A stretch of DNA of 32,286 nt from Lachnospiraceae bacterium (GTDB lineage: Bacteria > Bacillota > Clostridia > Lachnospirales > Lachnospiraceae), in contig WRLH01000030.1 in the NCBI GenBank assembly GCA_009777715.1, positions 1-32,286 of the forward strand, written 5' to 3'. Numbering within the stretch: position 1 is the first letter of the stretch; each line of letters begins with the position of its first letter. The notes below the pieces were generated by a model, which was given only the letters and a program-made list of their open reading frames with translations, was not told the origin of the DNA and made no database searches. Shown piece after piece: positions 1 to 7,617 of this stretch. The position numbers and the translations under genes were made by a program.

Positions 1-747
1 AATATGGCAGGGCAAATATCGCTGTTTGATATTGCCAGCAGTGAGAAAAAAGAAGAATTCGAGCTTCGTCTACCTGATGTTGGCGAATACAATAAAGAAA
101 TGAAGCTGGCTTTTGAAAAAGAAGTGCTTGGCATTTATATCAGCGGACACCCCCTTGAAGAATTTGAAGAGATGTGGCGGTCCGCAATAACTAATACCTG
201 TGCTGATTTTTATCTTGACCCGGAAACCGGACTGACGGCAGTAAGTGATAATAAACCAGCGGTGATCGGGGGGATTATTGCTGACAAGACGATTAAGTAT
301 ACCCGTAATGACAAAATAATGTGTTTCCTTATGATTGAAGACTTGGCAGGAGTTTGCGAGGTTATTGTTTTTCCAAAAGATTATGAAAAATACGGCAATG
401 ACTTGGCGGAAGATAATAAAGTTTTTGTCCGCGGGCGGGTTTCCCTTGAAGAGGATAAAGACGGAAAGCTTATTTGTGAGCGGATTCAGAGTTTTGCTGA
501 TGTCCCGAAAAAATTGTGGATTAAATTCCCCGACAAAGAAGCATATGACCGCAAAAGCGAACATATGTTCGAAATGCTTGCGCCGTCAGACGGCAATGAT
601 ACCGTCAATATTTATATCGAGGACTCAAAGCAGATAAAACGTCTTCCGCCCGGCAAAAATGTTTGCTGCGACCAATTATTATTGGATAGCCTTGCGGCGA
701 GCTTTGGGGCGGATAATATTAAGGTTACGTATGGTTTTAGGGACTAA
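1..747 (+). CDS. dnaE: DNA polymerase III alpha subunit, C-terminal part (cut by window edge)
   Basis: This is the C-terminal end of the replicative DNA polymerase catalytic subunit. The reading frame is open from base 1, so the gene begins outside the window; the ATG at base 4 is internal. The visible 249 codons begin with the GQxSLFD linker and continue into LAFEKEVLGIYISGHPL, a hallmark of the DnaE helix-hairpin-helix to OB junction. An OB-fold (tRNA_anti type) nucleic-acid-binding domain follows at about residues 85-165 of the visible part, starting near AVIGGIIADK and including CEVIVFPKDYEKYG. The polymerase PHP and palm domains lie off the window, so DnaE rather than a paralogue is judged from this tail alone. 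It converges on the minus-strand ATPase gene with only 12 bases between the two stop codons. Confidence 0.93.
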   Translation, partial: NMAGQISLFDIASSEKKEEFELRLPDVGEYNKEMKLAFEKEVLGIYISGHPLEEFEEMWRSAITNTCADFYLDPETGLTAVSDNKPAVIGGIIADKTIKYTRNDKIMCFLMIEDLAGVCEVIVFPKDYEKYGNDLAEDNKVFVRGRVSLEEDKDGKLICERIQSFADVPKKLWIKFPDKEAYDRKSEHMFEMLAPSDGNDTVNIYIEDSKQIKRLPPGKNVCCDQLLLDSLAASFGADNIKVTYGFRD

Positions 748-759
748 AAAAATGATGGG

Positions 760-2028
760 TTAATCCCGCAAACATCCAATTGGCACAACCCATACACCAT
801 TTTTCAATTGGAAAGCGTGTTCTGTTGCAGTCATTACCATCAAAAAAGATGGTGCTGGCATTTTTGCTGTATCAATATTATTACTGAATTTTAGTAAGTT
901 TTCCGCCGCGCTTTCGATTTCCCCTGCTCCCATCTTGATTTCCACAGCAGCCCAACGCTCATCCTTTAGTTGAATAATTGCATCGACTTCAAAATTCAAC
1001 TGATCACGATAATGATATACTGCACCATCCATACTATCCGCATAAATCCGCAAATCACGGATGCACATAGATTCAAATAAATAGCCAAAAGTTCTGAAAT
1101 CATTTAACAATTTTCCGCTGTCGGCACGCAATGCTGCCGTTGCTATCGATGGGTCAATAAAATGCCTTTTCGCAGTAGTTCGGATGGCTCTTTTTGAACG
1201 CAAATGCGGACTCCAGGCAAGCAAATCCTCTAGGACATATAATTTCTTTAGAGCGGTAAGATAATCGTTAATCGTTTTATCTGACAAGCTTTCATCATTA
1301 AATACCAAGTCGTTAAATAATGTCGCATTATTGGCCTGTGTGGAAATATTCCGGGCTATTGATCGAAGCAGCGCATAAACTCGATCTGAATTACGTTCAA
1401 TATCGTCTATTCTTGATATATCTTGATTTGCGACAGCGTCTAAGTAGTGGTATACCATTCGCAGTGCATATTTTTCATTTTTTTCATTTACTGCTTCCGG
1501 CCAGCCGCCGCGGGTCAATATGAAAGCAATTTTATCAATAGACTGCTTGCTTTCACCAAACATATCCTTTCTTCCATCAAAAAGACCATTCAGAGAAATT
1601 TCCCCGGTCGATTCTTTTGATTCAAAAAGGGACATCGTCCGCATTGTCATTCTGCTGATACGCCCAGTCCCGGTGTGCATTTCAGAGGTTTCAGGTGGAA
1701 CAACAGAACCAGTAAGAATAAACTGGCCGCGCTCTTTTCTTTTGTCAACAGCAAAACGCACTGCGTTCCATAAAACTGGTGCTGTTTGCCATTCATCAAT
1801 AAGCCTAGGTGTTTTACCTTCTAATAATTTTGATGGCTTCGCATCGGCAAGAAGCCGATAAGCTTCAGCATGGTCGGGATCTTGCATATATAAAATACTT
1901 TTTGATATTTGCTCAGCGGTACGTGTTTTTCCGCACCATTTTGGGCCGACAATTAAAACAGCTCCGGAAGTCGCTAGCTCAAGTTTTAGTTTCTCATCTG
2001 CAATACGTGGCAAATATTTTTCATTCAT
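760..2028 (-). CDS. AAA-type ATPase with C-terminal DUF4143 domain
   Basis: This 422-residue protein belongs to the common bacterial and archaeal ATPase family that pairs an N-terminal P-loop domain with DUF4143. The Walker A motif GPKWCGKT is at residues 28-35, a Walker B-like LIDEWQ follows near residue 117, and FILTGS matches the family's sensor region. The C-terminal part has the FESMCIRDLR segment and then EVDAII...WAAVEIKMG, which resembles a PD-(D/E)XK nuclease core (D, then E-x-K). The biological role of this family is not established, although members are often found near mobile or variable loci. The start ATG has GGTAAG and AAGGG upstream and lies about 22 nt below a predicted sigma-A start site. 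The upstream region is an unusual 23-bp repeat array. The gene does not look like part of the neighbouring murF-ddl pathway. Confidence 0.85.
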   Translation of the reverse strand: MNEKYLPRIADEKLKLELATSGAVLIVGPKWCGKTRTAEQISKSILYMQDPDHAEAYRLLADAKPSKLLEGKTPRLIDEWQTAPVLWNAVRFAVDKRKERGQFILTGSVVPPETSEMHTGTGRISRMTMRTMSLFESKESTGEISLNGLFDGRKDMFGESKQSIDKIAFILTRGGWPEAVNEKNEKYALRMVYHYLDAVANQDISRIDDIERNSDRVYALLRSIARNISTQANNATLFNDLVFNDESLSDKTINDYLTALKKLYVLEDLLAWSPHLRSKRAIRTTAKRHFIDPSIATAALRADSGKLLNDFRTFGYLFESMCIRDLRIYADSMDGAVYHYRDQLNFEVDAIIQLKDERWAAVEIKMGAGEIESAAENLLKFSNNIDTAKMPAPSFLMVMTATEHAFQLKNGVWVVPIGCLRD

Positions 2029-2057
2029 AAACTTACCAACCCTTAGTTTGTTTAACT

Positions 2058-2086
2058 ATTATATTAGCAAGTTCTATATTTGTCAA
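2058..2086 (-). promoter_or_regulatory. Consensus sigma-A promoter of the DUF4143 ATPase gene
   Basis: On the minus strand the sequence reads TTGACA (2086-2081), a 17-bp spacer, then TATAAT (2063-2058). Both hexamers match the consensus perfectly and the spacer is ideal. The -35 box lies inside the promoter-proximal, degenerate copy of the 23-bp repeat. Transcription would begin near 2051, giving a short leader before the ATG at 2028. Confidence 0.85.
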
Positions 2087-2270
2087 GGATTTACTTCCTG
2101 GTTTGTCATGGTTTTACTTCCATATTTGTCATGGTTTTACTTCCGGATTTGTCATGGTTTTACTTCCGGATTTGTCATGGTTTTACTTCCGGATTTGTCA
2201 TGGTTTTACTTCCGGATTTGTCATGGTTTTACTTCCGGATTTGTCATGGTTTTACTTCCGGATTTGTCAC
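2079..2270. repeat. 23-bp direct tandem repeat array, 8 units plus a partial ninth
   Basis: Units begin at 2079, 2102, 2125, 2148, 2171, 2194, 2217 and 2240, with a partial unit at 2263, giving an exact 23-bp period. On the plus strand each unit starts TTTGTCATGG and ends TTACTTCCGGA. The five units starting at 2148-2240 are identical; the unit at 2125 also matches, that at 2102 differs at its last bases, and that at 2079 is diverged. There are no spacers, so this is a minisatellite-like array and not a CRISPR. The murF stop codon lies in the partial unit, and the promoter of the ATPase gene uses the unit at 2079. The plus strand of the unit has no stop codon in any frame, which creates long spurious open frames across it. 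Confidence 0.95.
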
Positions 2271-3658
2271 CCAAACAGCGGCATAACCTTAAGCGACTCA
2301 ACCAACGTCTCAAAAGCCATAAAGCGCGAAGCCTTTATTAAGATTGTGTCATCAGCCGATAAAATTTGCCCAGCCGAGTTTAAGAAACTTTCTTTGTCGG
2401 CAAAATAATAAATATGCTTAGCATTTCCCCCGGCCGCCGCTTTTGCTCCTGCAAACATTTTTTTTGAAAACTCGCCAATGCAAACCAAAATATCTGCCCC
2501 GGCACTTACCGCCTCCTGCCCGACCTTTTCGTGGAGTTTTAATTTATCCGTGCCAAGTTCGCCCATATCACCAAGGATGGCTACCTTACGCCCCGGAGAG
2601 CTTGCCAATAACCGTAAGGCTGATTTCATGGAATACGGGTTAGCGTTATAGCAATCGTCTATTATGATGCCCGCGGGCAAGCGGATGATATTGCTCCGCC
2701 CCGGCACTGACTTAAGGCTTTTAAACCCTTGACTCATTTCAGCCGGGCTAATGCCAAAAAGATTTCCGACCGCTATCGCGGAAAGAGCGTTATAAATCAT
2801 ATGCTCGCCGGGCAAGGGAATCCTGATTTCAAAAATTTCATTCGTTTTTTTGATCCTGATTTGTGCCGATGTTCCATCCAAGCCCAAATTTGTGACCGCC
2901 TCGGCAATAATATCATTTTCGGCCCCGATTCCATAACAAAGCTTTGCTTTTCCATTTATATCCGGAATCGTCCTTAACAATATGTCATCACCATTGACAA
3001 TGGCATTTCCATCACTGGCAAGAAAGTCAAAAATCTCCGACTTTGCCTTAAGGACACCGCTCCTGTCTTTAAGCCGTTCCAAATGGCAATCACCGATATT
3101 GGTTAAGACTGCGATATCCGGACGCACCATTTCTGAAAGGCGGTGCATTTCGCCAAAGTCATTGATTCCCATTTCCAGCACCGCTATCTGATGTTCGGCA
3201 CGGATTTTGAGAATTGTTAACGGCACGCCGATTTCGTTATTATGGTTTCCCTCTGTTAAGTGAGTCTTAAAACGAGTTGATAACACCGCCGCGATAAATT
3301 CCTTAGTGCTGGTTTTCCCTACGCTTCCCGTAATCCCAATCATCGGAATGTCAAGCTGGTTACGATAAAAAACCGCAATGTCCTTTAGGGCCTTAAGGGA
3401 ATCCTTGATGACAATATGGGGAATCGGGGCGGCCGACATTTCTTCACAGACAACAGCTACTGCCCCCTTTTCTTTTGCTTTGCCGATAAATGAGTGGCCA
3501 TCTACCCTTTCTCCGCGGGTTGCAATAAATAAATGCCCCGGTTCAATTAAACGCGAGTCAATAATAACACCTGTTATTTTATTATCCGGGGCATAGTCGC
3601 AGCCTCCGGGCAGATGGAGTTCGCCTTTTGTTGCTTCAATGATGTTTTTGATGGTCAT
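2267..3658 (-). CDS. murF: UDP-N-acetylmuramoyl-tripeptide--D-alanyl-D-alanine ligase
   Basis: MurF is the cytoplasmic Mur ligase that adds D-Ala-D-Ala to UDP-MurNAc-tripeptide, completing the pentapeptide precursor of peptidoglycan. The protein is 463 residues, normal for the family. The N-terminal substrate-binding domain contains ITGVIIDSR and GHLFIATRGERVDGH. The ATP-binding P-loop TGSVGKTS is at residues 110-117, followed by GNHNNEIGVPLTIL, LEMGINDFGEMHRL and TNIGDCHLE. The C-terminal domain carries DDCYNANPYSMKSAL and ILGDMGELG. The start ATG overlaps the ddl stop by 4 bp (ATGA) and has AGAGG upstream, so ddl and murF are translationally coupled. The stop TGA sits in the partial last unit of the 23-bp repeat array, so expansion of that array abuts the murF 3' end. 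Confidence 0.97.
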   Translation of the reverse strand: MTIKNIIEATKGELHLPGGCDYAPDNKITGVIIDSRLIEPGHLFIATRGERVDGHSFIGKAKEKGAVAVVCEEMSAAPIPHIVIKDSLKALKDIAVFYRNQLDIPMIGITGSVGKTSTKEFIAAVLSTRFKTHLTEGNHNNEIGVPLTILKIRAEHQIAVLEMGINDFGEMHRLSEMVRPDIAVLTNIGDCHLERLKDRSGVLKAKSEIFDFLASDGNAIVNGDDILLRTIPDINGKAKLCYGIGAENDIIAEAVTNLGLDGTSAQIRIKKTNEIFEIRIPLPGEHMIYNALSAIAVGNLFGISPAEMSQGFKSLKSVPGRSNIIRLPAGIIIDDCYNANPYSMKSALRLLASSPGRKVAILGDMGELGTDKLKLHEKVGQEAVSAGADILVCIGEFSKKMFAGAKAAAGGNAKHIYYFADKESFLNSAGQILSADDTILIKASRFMAFETLVESLKVMPLFG

Positions 3659-4710
3659 ATGATACCTCTGTTCTTTGCCAGTGCGTCTTTGATTATCCCC
3701 TCACATAAATCGCCAAACCCGATTCCTTTTACGGCTGCTTCCTGCGGCAATAGTGATGTTGGCGCCATTCCCGGCAATGTATTTGCTTCAAGGCAATAAA
3801 AATTGCCCGCCTTATCCATCATAAAATCAACCCGCGCGTAATTGCTTAACCGCAAAATCTGATAGACTTTTTCCGCATATTGCTTTAGCGTTTCTGCTGC
3901 CTCTTCCGGTATTTTTGCCGGGCAGGTCTCAACTGTCGCCCCCGGCTGGTATTTATTGTGATAATCAAAAAATCCCTGTTTTGGGGCAATCTCTACGACT
4001 GGCAAAGCTTTCCCAAAAAGAATCGCAATCGAAAATTCGCGTCCCTCAATATATTTTTCGACTAAGGCAATCTCATCATATTGAAAAGCCAAATCCACAG
4101 CCAAAGCAAACTCATCATCAGTTCTGGCGATGGTCATGCCAACGCTAGAGCCGCCATTATTTGCTTTTACTATTAACGGATATTCGATTAAAGCTGCTGG
4201 CTTTTTTTCACCTTTTTTCAACGCAAAGCTTTGAGGGGTCGGTATCTTGTGGAAGCCGAATAATTCTTTTGCCAGCATTTTATCCATTGCAATTGCTGAA
4301 CTCATATGGCCGCTTCCGGTATAACAAATCCCCATCAGGTCAAAGAAAGCTTGAATTTTGCCGTTTTCGCCGCTTTCACCATGCAGGGCAATAAAAACGA
4401 CATCGGCGGCTTGGCACAAGCCAATTACATTCGGGCCAAAAAAACTTTTATCTTTATCTGGCCGCCTTAATTTGACTGCCGCAATATCCGGGCTTTCACT
4501 TTTAATCGCAACTATATCCGCCGCCCAATCAATGTTTTGCGAAAAAATAGCCGCAACATCGCCGACAATTTCCGCTTGGTATCCCAAATAGACATCAAGC
4601 AAAATAACCTGGTGTTCTTTTTGCTTTAGCGCGTCATAAATCATTTTCCCCGAATTTAGTGATACATCTCGCTCAGGACTGATACCGCCAGCCAGGACTA
4701 CTATTTTCAT
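3655..4710 (-). CDS. ddl: D-alanine--D-alanine ligase
   Basis: Ddl is a cytoplasmic ATP-grasp enzyme that joins two D-alanines, producing the dipeptide that MurF, encoded next, uses. The 351-residue length is typical. Visible motifs are the N-terminal VLAGGISPERDVSLNSG, FIALHGESGENGKIQAFFDLMGI with the catalytic-site HGE, YTGSGHMSSAIAMDK, the ATP-grasp segment PLIVKANNGGSSVGM, and the C-terminal FYCLEANTLPGMAPTSLLPQ with the metal-binding E and N. The start ATG has AAAGG nine bases upstream. The gene begins 28 nt after the stop of the GH9-like lipoprotein gene and overlaps murF by 4 bp, which suggests a lipoprotein-ddl-murF transcript. The active-site sequence does not by itself separate D-Ala-D-Ala from D-Ala-D-Lac ligases; nothing nearby suggests vancomycin resistance. 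Confidence 0.96.
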   Translation of the reverse strand: MKIVVLAGGISPERDVSLNSGKMIYDALKQKEHQVILLDVYLGYQAEIVGDVAAIFSQNIDWAADIVAIKSESPDIAAVKLRRPDKDKSFFGPNVIGLCQAADVVFIALHGESGENGKIQAFFDLMGICYTGSGHMSSAIAMDKMLAKELFGFHKIPTPQSFALKKGEKKPAALIEYPLIVKANNGGSSVGMTIARTDDEFALAVDLAFQYDEIALVEKYIEGREFSIAILFGKALPVVEIAPKQGFFDYHNKYQPGATVETCPAKIPEEAAETLKQYAEKVYQILRLSNYARVDFMMDKAGNFYCLEANTLPGMAPTSLLPQEAAVKGIGFGDLCEGIIKDALAKNRGII

Positions 4711-4738
4711 GAATCTTAACCTTTCGTGAACTCTAGTA

Positions 4739-6361
4739 TCATTGTATGTTAGGATTGCTTTTTATTTCACTAATCATAAAAATCAATTTCGCGTTTGACT
4801 CAATCTGGTTCATAATTCCCAAGCGGCTGTCAAGATCCTTATAATTTAATGCGCCAACATCGTCAATATAACTTATCCCGGCTGAATTTCTGCCCATAAA
4901 ATAATGAAGATGGTTTTCGATGATAGTTCCATACTCAAGATTTGGGATAATATTGTTTATTATCGTCAGATAAAACATATCCCTTAAAAGTTCGTTATTA
5001 TTATCTTGGCTAGCATTTCCTTTCGCCAAATATTGTGAAGTTCTGGCTTTTTCCGATATTTCCTCTGCGATCAGCATGATATTTTTCATAATCTCGCTGC
5101 ATAAAATGCGGTCAACTCTTTTCCTTGTCATCAAATAAGTAACTGCCCCCATCATCACCGTTTCTTGGCGATTATCCCATGTGCTGTCCTTGCTTCCGGC
5201 AGCAAATAAGGATAGATACTCCTCACTCCTAAGATACCGGACGATAATATTGTGGTAAACTTGATAGCCGGAGGCACGGTACATTTCCGCGGCCGCAAAA
5301 AAATAAATTTCATCTAATAAATCCGTATGGTTTCTGTCAAGATACCGCCATGCCCGGTCCGCAGCTTTTAAGCATTCCGTTGCATAAGCTGTATCGATAT
5401 CTTGATACAAATAGCTGAATTTTGCCATTGTCGCACAAAATAACTTGGTTGCTTCATTTGTTGCTGCTTCCACATAAGCCGAGTAAGTTTCATTATTTTC
5501 ACTTGGATAAACAGAAACTCCGGAATAAACCGCACCAGTCAGGGCGTCCTGCATTTTCATTAGCCAATCAACCGCATAACGGATTTCATCAAGAATATCG
5601 GGGATAAGATTACCGCTTTCGGGAATATTCGTTTCATCATTAAATTCATCGCTGTTAAATTCATATGAAAGCAGTAAAAGATTGACGACATTACAAGCTG
5701 TCACCACGTCCTTTGAGCCGCTGCTATCCTGATGCCAGCCCCCGCTCACGTCCAGGCTTATCGAAGCGTCTGCGCGAAGCTCTGCTTCGGCGGTATGGCA
5801 AGCACTCTGGGGATTCTCTATAGCAAACTGTTCCGTTAAGCTAACTGTGCAGCGATTAAGATAATACTGGCGCAAAGCCGCACCAAAAACTGGGTCATAT
5901 AAATTGTTTTCGATCGTAAATGTATAAGAGCGGCCAACCCTTTGGGCTTCGATGTAATAAGTCCCCGGCATATCAAGCTCGGTAAAAAAACCATGGCTTA
6001 AATATTCATCAGTCACCGGATTATAACCGCGATCTTCTATTTTTCCGGTAAAAACTGTCTGCTCCGCTTCATTTACCACGCGAAACTCGCTTGGCAGATT
6101 TTCACCGCGAAAAACTGCCATTTTTACGCTGTCAGGGAGATAACCAAGCTGATTTATCATGATGTTTGGCATACTGGCTGGGATGGCATAATTTATTTCC
6201 GCTTCGCTCATCAGGCTTTCAAATTGATGTTCGCTAGATTCGGCTGCCATTTCCACATCTTCTGCTTGGTCCGCGCAACCGGAAAGAACAGAAAGAAGAA
6301 GCAATAATATTAAACTCGTCATTGCGGACTTGACCCGCAATCTAAAAATACTGTTTACCAT
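4739..6361 (-). CDS. Lipoprotein with CelD_N Ig-like and glycoside hydrolase family 9-like domains, probably inactive
   Basis: The 540-residue protein starts with a signal peptide whose lipobox LSGC (residues 26-29) predicts a membrane-anchored lipoprotein. Residues about 65-150 resemble the Ig-like domain found before family 9 cellulases (IMINQLGYLPDSVKMAVF...PGTYYIEA). The rest follows the GH9 alpha/alpha barrel order: FGAALRQYYLNRC, ACHTAEAEL, GGWH, then NLIPDILDEIRYAVDWLMKMQD, and GRNSAGISYI near residue 490. The GH9 catalytic DAGD that normally follows GGW(H/Y) is replaced here by QDSS (residues 211-214). The chain also ends without the usual C-terminal segment that contains the proton-donor Glu. 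A non-catalytic glycan-binding or scaffold role is therefore inferred. It lies upstream of ddl and murF, with a promoter abutting its start. Confidence 0.75.
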   Translation of the reverse strand: MVNSIFRLRVKSAMTSLILLLLLSVLSGCADQAEDVEMAAESSEHQFESLMSEAEINYAIPASMPNIMINQLGYLPDSVKMAVFRGENLPSEFRVVNEAEQTVFTGKIEDRGYNPVTDEYLSHGFFTELDMPGTYYIEAQRVGRSYTFTIENNLYDPVFGAALRQYYLNRCTVSLTEQFAIENPQSACHTAEAELRADASISLDVSGGWHQDSSGSKDVVTACNVVNLLLLSYEFNSDEFNDETNIPESGNLIPDILDEIRYAVDWLMKMQDALTGAVYSGVSVYPSENNETYSAYVEAATNEATKLFCATMAKFSYLYQDIDTAYATECLKAADRAWRYLDRNHTDLLDEIYFFAAAEMYRASGYQVYHNIIVRYLRSEEYLSLFAAGSKDSTWDNRQETVMMGAVTYLMTRKRVDRILCSEIMKNIMLIAEEISEKARTSQYLAKGNASQDNNNELLRDMFYLTIINNIIPNLEYGTIIENHLHYFMGRNSAGISYIDDVGALNYKDLDSRLGIMNQIESNAKLIFMISEIKSNPNIQ

Positions 6362-6369
6362 AATACCCC

Positions 6370-6398
6370 ATCATACAGTAAATTCATTACCTATTCAA
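6370..6398 (-). promoter_or_regulatory. Sigma-A type promoter of the GH9-like lipoprotein gene
   Basis: On the minus strand TTGAAT (6398-6393) is followed by 17 bp and TATGAT (6375-6370). Only eight bases separate the -10 box from the ATG at 6361, so the predicted start site is within about two bases of the start codon. A weak GGGG lies between the -10 and the ATG but would be mostly or entirely untranscribed or at the extreme 5' end. Confidence 0.6.
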
Positions 6399-6409
6399 CC
6401 TCTTCACGC

Positions 6410-6440
6410 AAAAAGAGCCGCCAACAGGCAGGCCCTTTTT
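6410..6440. terminator. Bidirectional Rho-independent terminator
   Basis: The plus strand has A5, then the arm GAGCCGCC, the loop AACA and the arm GGCAGGCC, then C and T5, forming an almost symmetrical hairpin with A and T tracts on either side. It can terminate transcripts in either direction. It lies just upstream of the -35 box of the lipoprotein gene and downstream of the spoIIQ-like gene, so it most likely separates these two minus-strand units. Confidence 0.75.
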
Positions 6441-6441
6441 G

Positions 6442-6520
6442 AAAAGACCGCGCCGCGCAAACTCTTTTTTACGTCCACAAGAATTACGAAGTAATTCTCA
6501 AAGACCGCGCCAGTGGTCTT
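6442..6520. terminator. Cluster of hairpins downstream of the spoIIQ-like gene
   Basis: Two more inverted repeats lie here. One is AGAATTAC-TTC-GTAATTCT in the middle of the segment. The other is AAAGACC...GGTCTTT next to the spoIIQ-like stop codon, followed by a T run on the plus strand. The 12-mer AAAGACCGCGCC occurs twice (near 6443 and 6500), suggesting local duplication of a terminator arm. No gene is visible in 6362-6523. Confidence 0.5.
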
Positions 6521-6523
6521 TTT

Positions 6524-7564
6524 TTAACTCAACTTGCTTAGAGGATTAACCGGAACACCGTTTTTAGTCAGTTTAAAGTAAACATTCGTTCCCTCAACAC
6601 TAAAGTATTTTGTGGGAGCTGCTACTTCGGCAATGATATCTCCGGCCGAAACGAAGCTTCCTTCCGAGACCAAAATATTTTGCAATTGCCCATAAGTGAT
6701 TTCAAATCCATTGCCAAGGTCAATCTGAACCGTATTGCCGATTTCGCGGTCATTATAGATTTTTGTCACCTTGCCTGCTGCGGCCGCGGAAATGATATCA
6801 CCCTCTTTTGCTTGGATAATAATTGCCGGATTATACTTATACTGTTTCAAAGTCGGGAAATAAACGGATTTATCCATGCTGTAATTTATCAATACATTTC
6901 CGACGATTGGCCAAGCCAAATTATCACCATCTTTGAAAGCAAGGGCTGGCTGGACAACGGAGGACATTGCCGGAACAATTGGAGCAGTCGGAGCAGTCGT
7001 TGCCGGAGATTCCGCCGGACTAGGGGACGGGCCAGGAGACGAGGTTACGCTGCCTTGAGTTTCCCGGACAGGTTCTTTCGTTTCTTCCCTCAAATCATCA
7101 GCCCCTGACCTCTCTTCGGCCGCCATCACCAACTCACCGATTTCTAAATCGCTTGAGGTTATTCCTTCCATGACAGCATTGCTGTTGGCAATGAAAAGAT
7201 CCGGGTCAGGCCCGCCGATTTGCTCGATTACCTCACTGGATAAAGTGGCAGCCGGCTGGGAATCCACGCCCCGGCTGCTAGTTTCTTGATAAAAGGGATC
7301 GTAATCCAAATCATCCGATGGCATTAAATTATCAATGATTTGCAATCCGTCACCATCGGGGAATGATTCCGTCTGGGCCATTTGCCTGTCCCAATCTTCA
7401 AGCGTTGTCAAGTCAATGATATACCCATCATAACTTTGATTGCTTATATTCCGGACATACAGCCCGGTTAATGTAAGCGCCCCCAGCACAATTACCGAAC
7501 CGGCAGCCATAATCCAGCGTTCCCTTGCAAGCCCGGATCTATTTCTTTTCTGAAATCTTCTCAT
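6524..7564 (-). CDS. spoIIQ: SpoIIQ-like membrane protein with degenerate LytM (M23) domain
   Basis: The 346-residue protein has a short basic N-terminus, one membrane segment (about residues 17-36), a long Ser/Pro/Ala/Thr-rich linker near residues 160-195 and a C-terminal LytM or M23-type domain from about residue 215. SpoIIQ forms the forespore half of the channel to the mother cell together with SpoIIIAH. Identification rests on architecture and on the position directly downstream of spoIID, as in other Clostridia. The M23 fold is recognisable (GNTVQIDLGNGFEITYGQL, then VSEGSFVSAGDIIAEV), but the expected zinc-site motifs are altered. The usual YAHL reads YGQL, the HLHFE site reads NVYFKL, and the upstream H-x-D region reads NPAIIIQ. 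Peptidase activity is therefore not expected. AAAGGAG lies six bases before the ATG. Confidence 0.78.
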   Translation of the reverse strand: MRRFQKRNRSGLARERWIMAAGSVIVLGALTLTGLYVRNISNQSYDGYIIDLTTLEDWDRQMAQTESFPDGDGLQIIDNLMPSDDLDYDPFYQETSSRGVDSQPAATLSSEVIEQIGGPDPDLFIANSNAVMEGITSSDLEIGELVMAAEERSGADDLREETKEPVRETQGSVTSSPGPSPSPAESPATTAPTAPIVPAMSSVVQPALAFKDGDNLAWPIVGNVLINYSMDKSVYFPTLKQYKYNPAIIIQAKEGDIISAAAAGKVTKIYNDREIGNTVQIDLGNGFEITYGQLQNILVSEGSFVSAGDIIAEVAAPTKYFSVEGTNVYFKLTKNGVPVNPLSKLS

Positions 7565-7617
7565 AAAATGCTCCTTTCAAAAATCACCTAAAGATAGCTT
7601 TTCCAATTTTTAGATGA

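Noticed and set aside
2079-2270. CRISPR array
   Set aside because: Units are contiguous without spacers and there are no cas genes nearby.
2048-2408. Three overlapping plus-strand open frames through the 23-bp repeats
   Set aside because: The repeat unit has no stop codon in any plus frame and its period is not a multiple of three, so long open frames appear automatically; there is no ribosome binding site or known domain.
6680-7108. 142-codon plus-strand open frame opposite spoIIQ
   Set aside because: It is antisense to a recognised LytM protein and has no start signal or homology.
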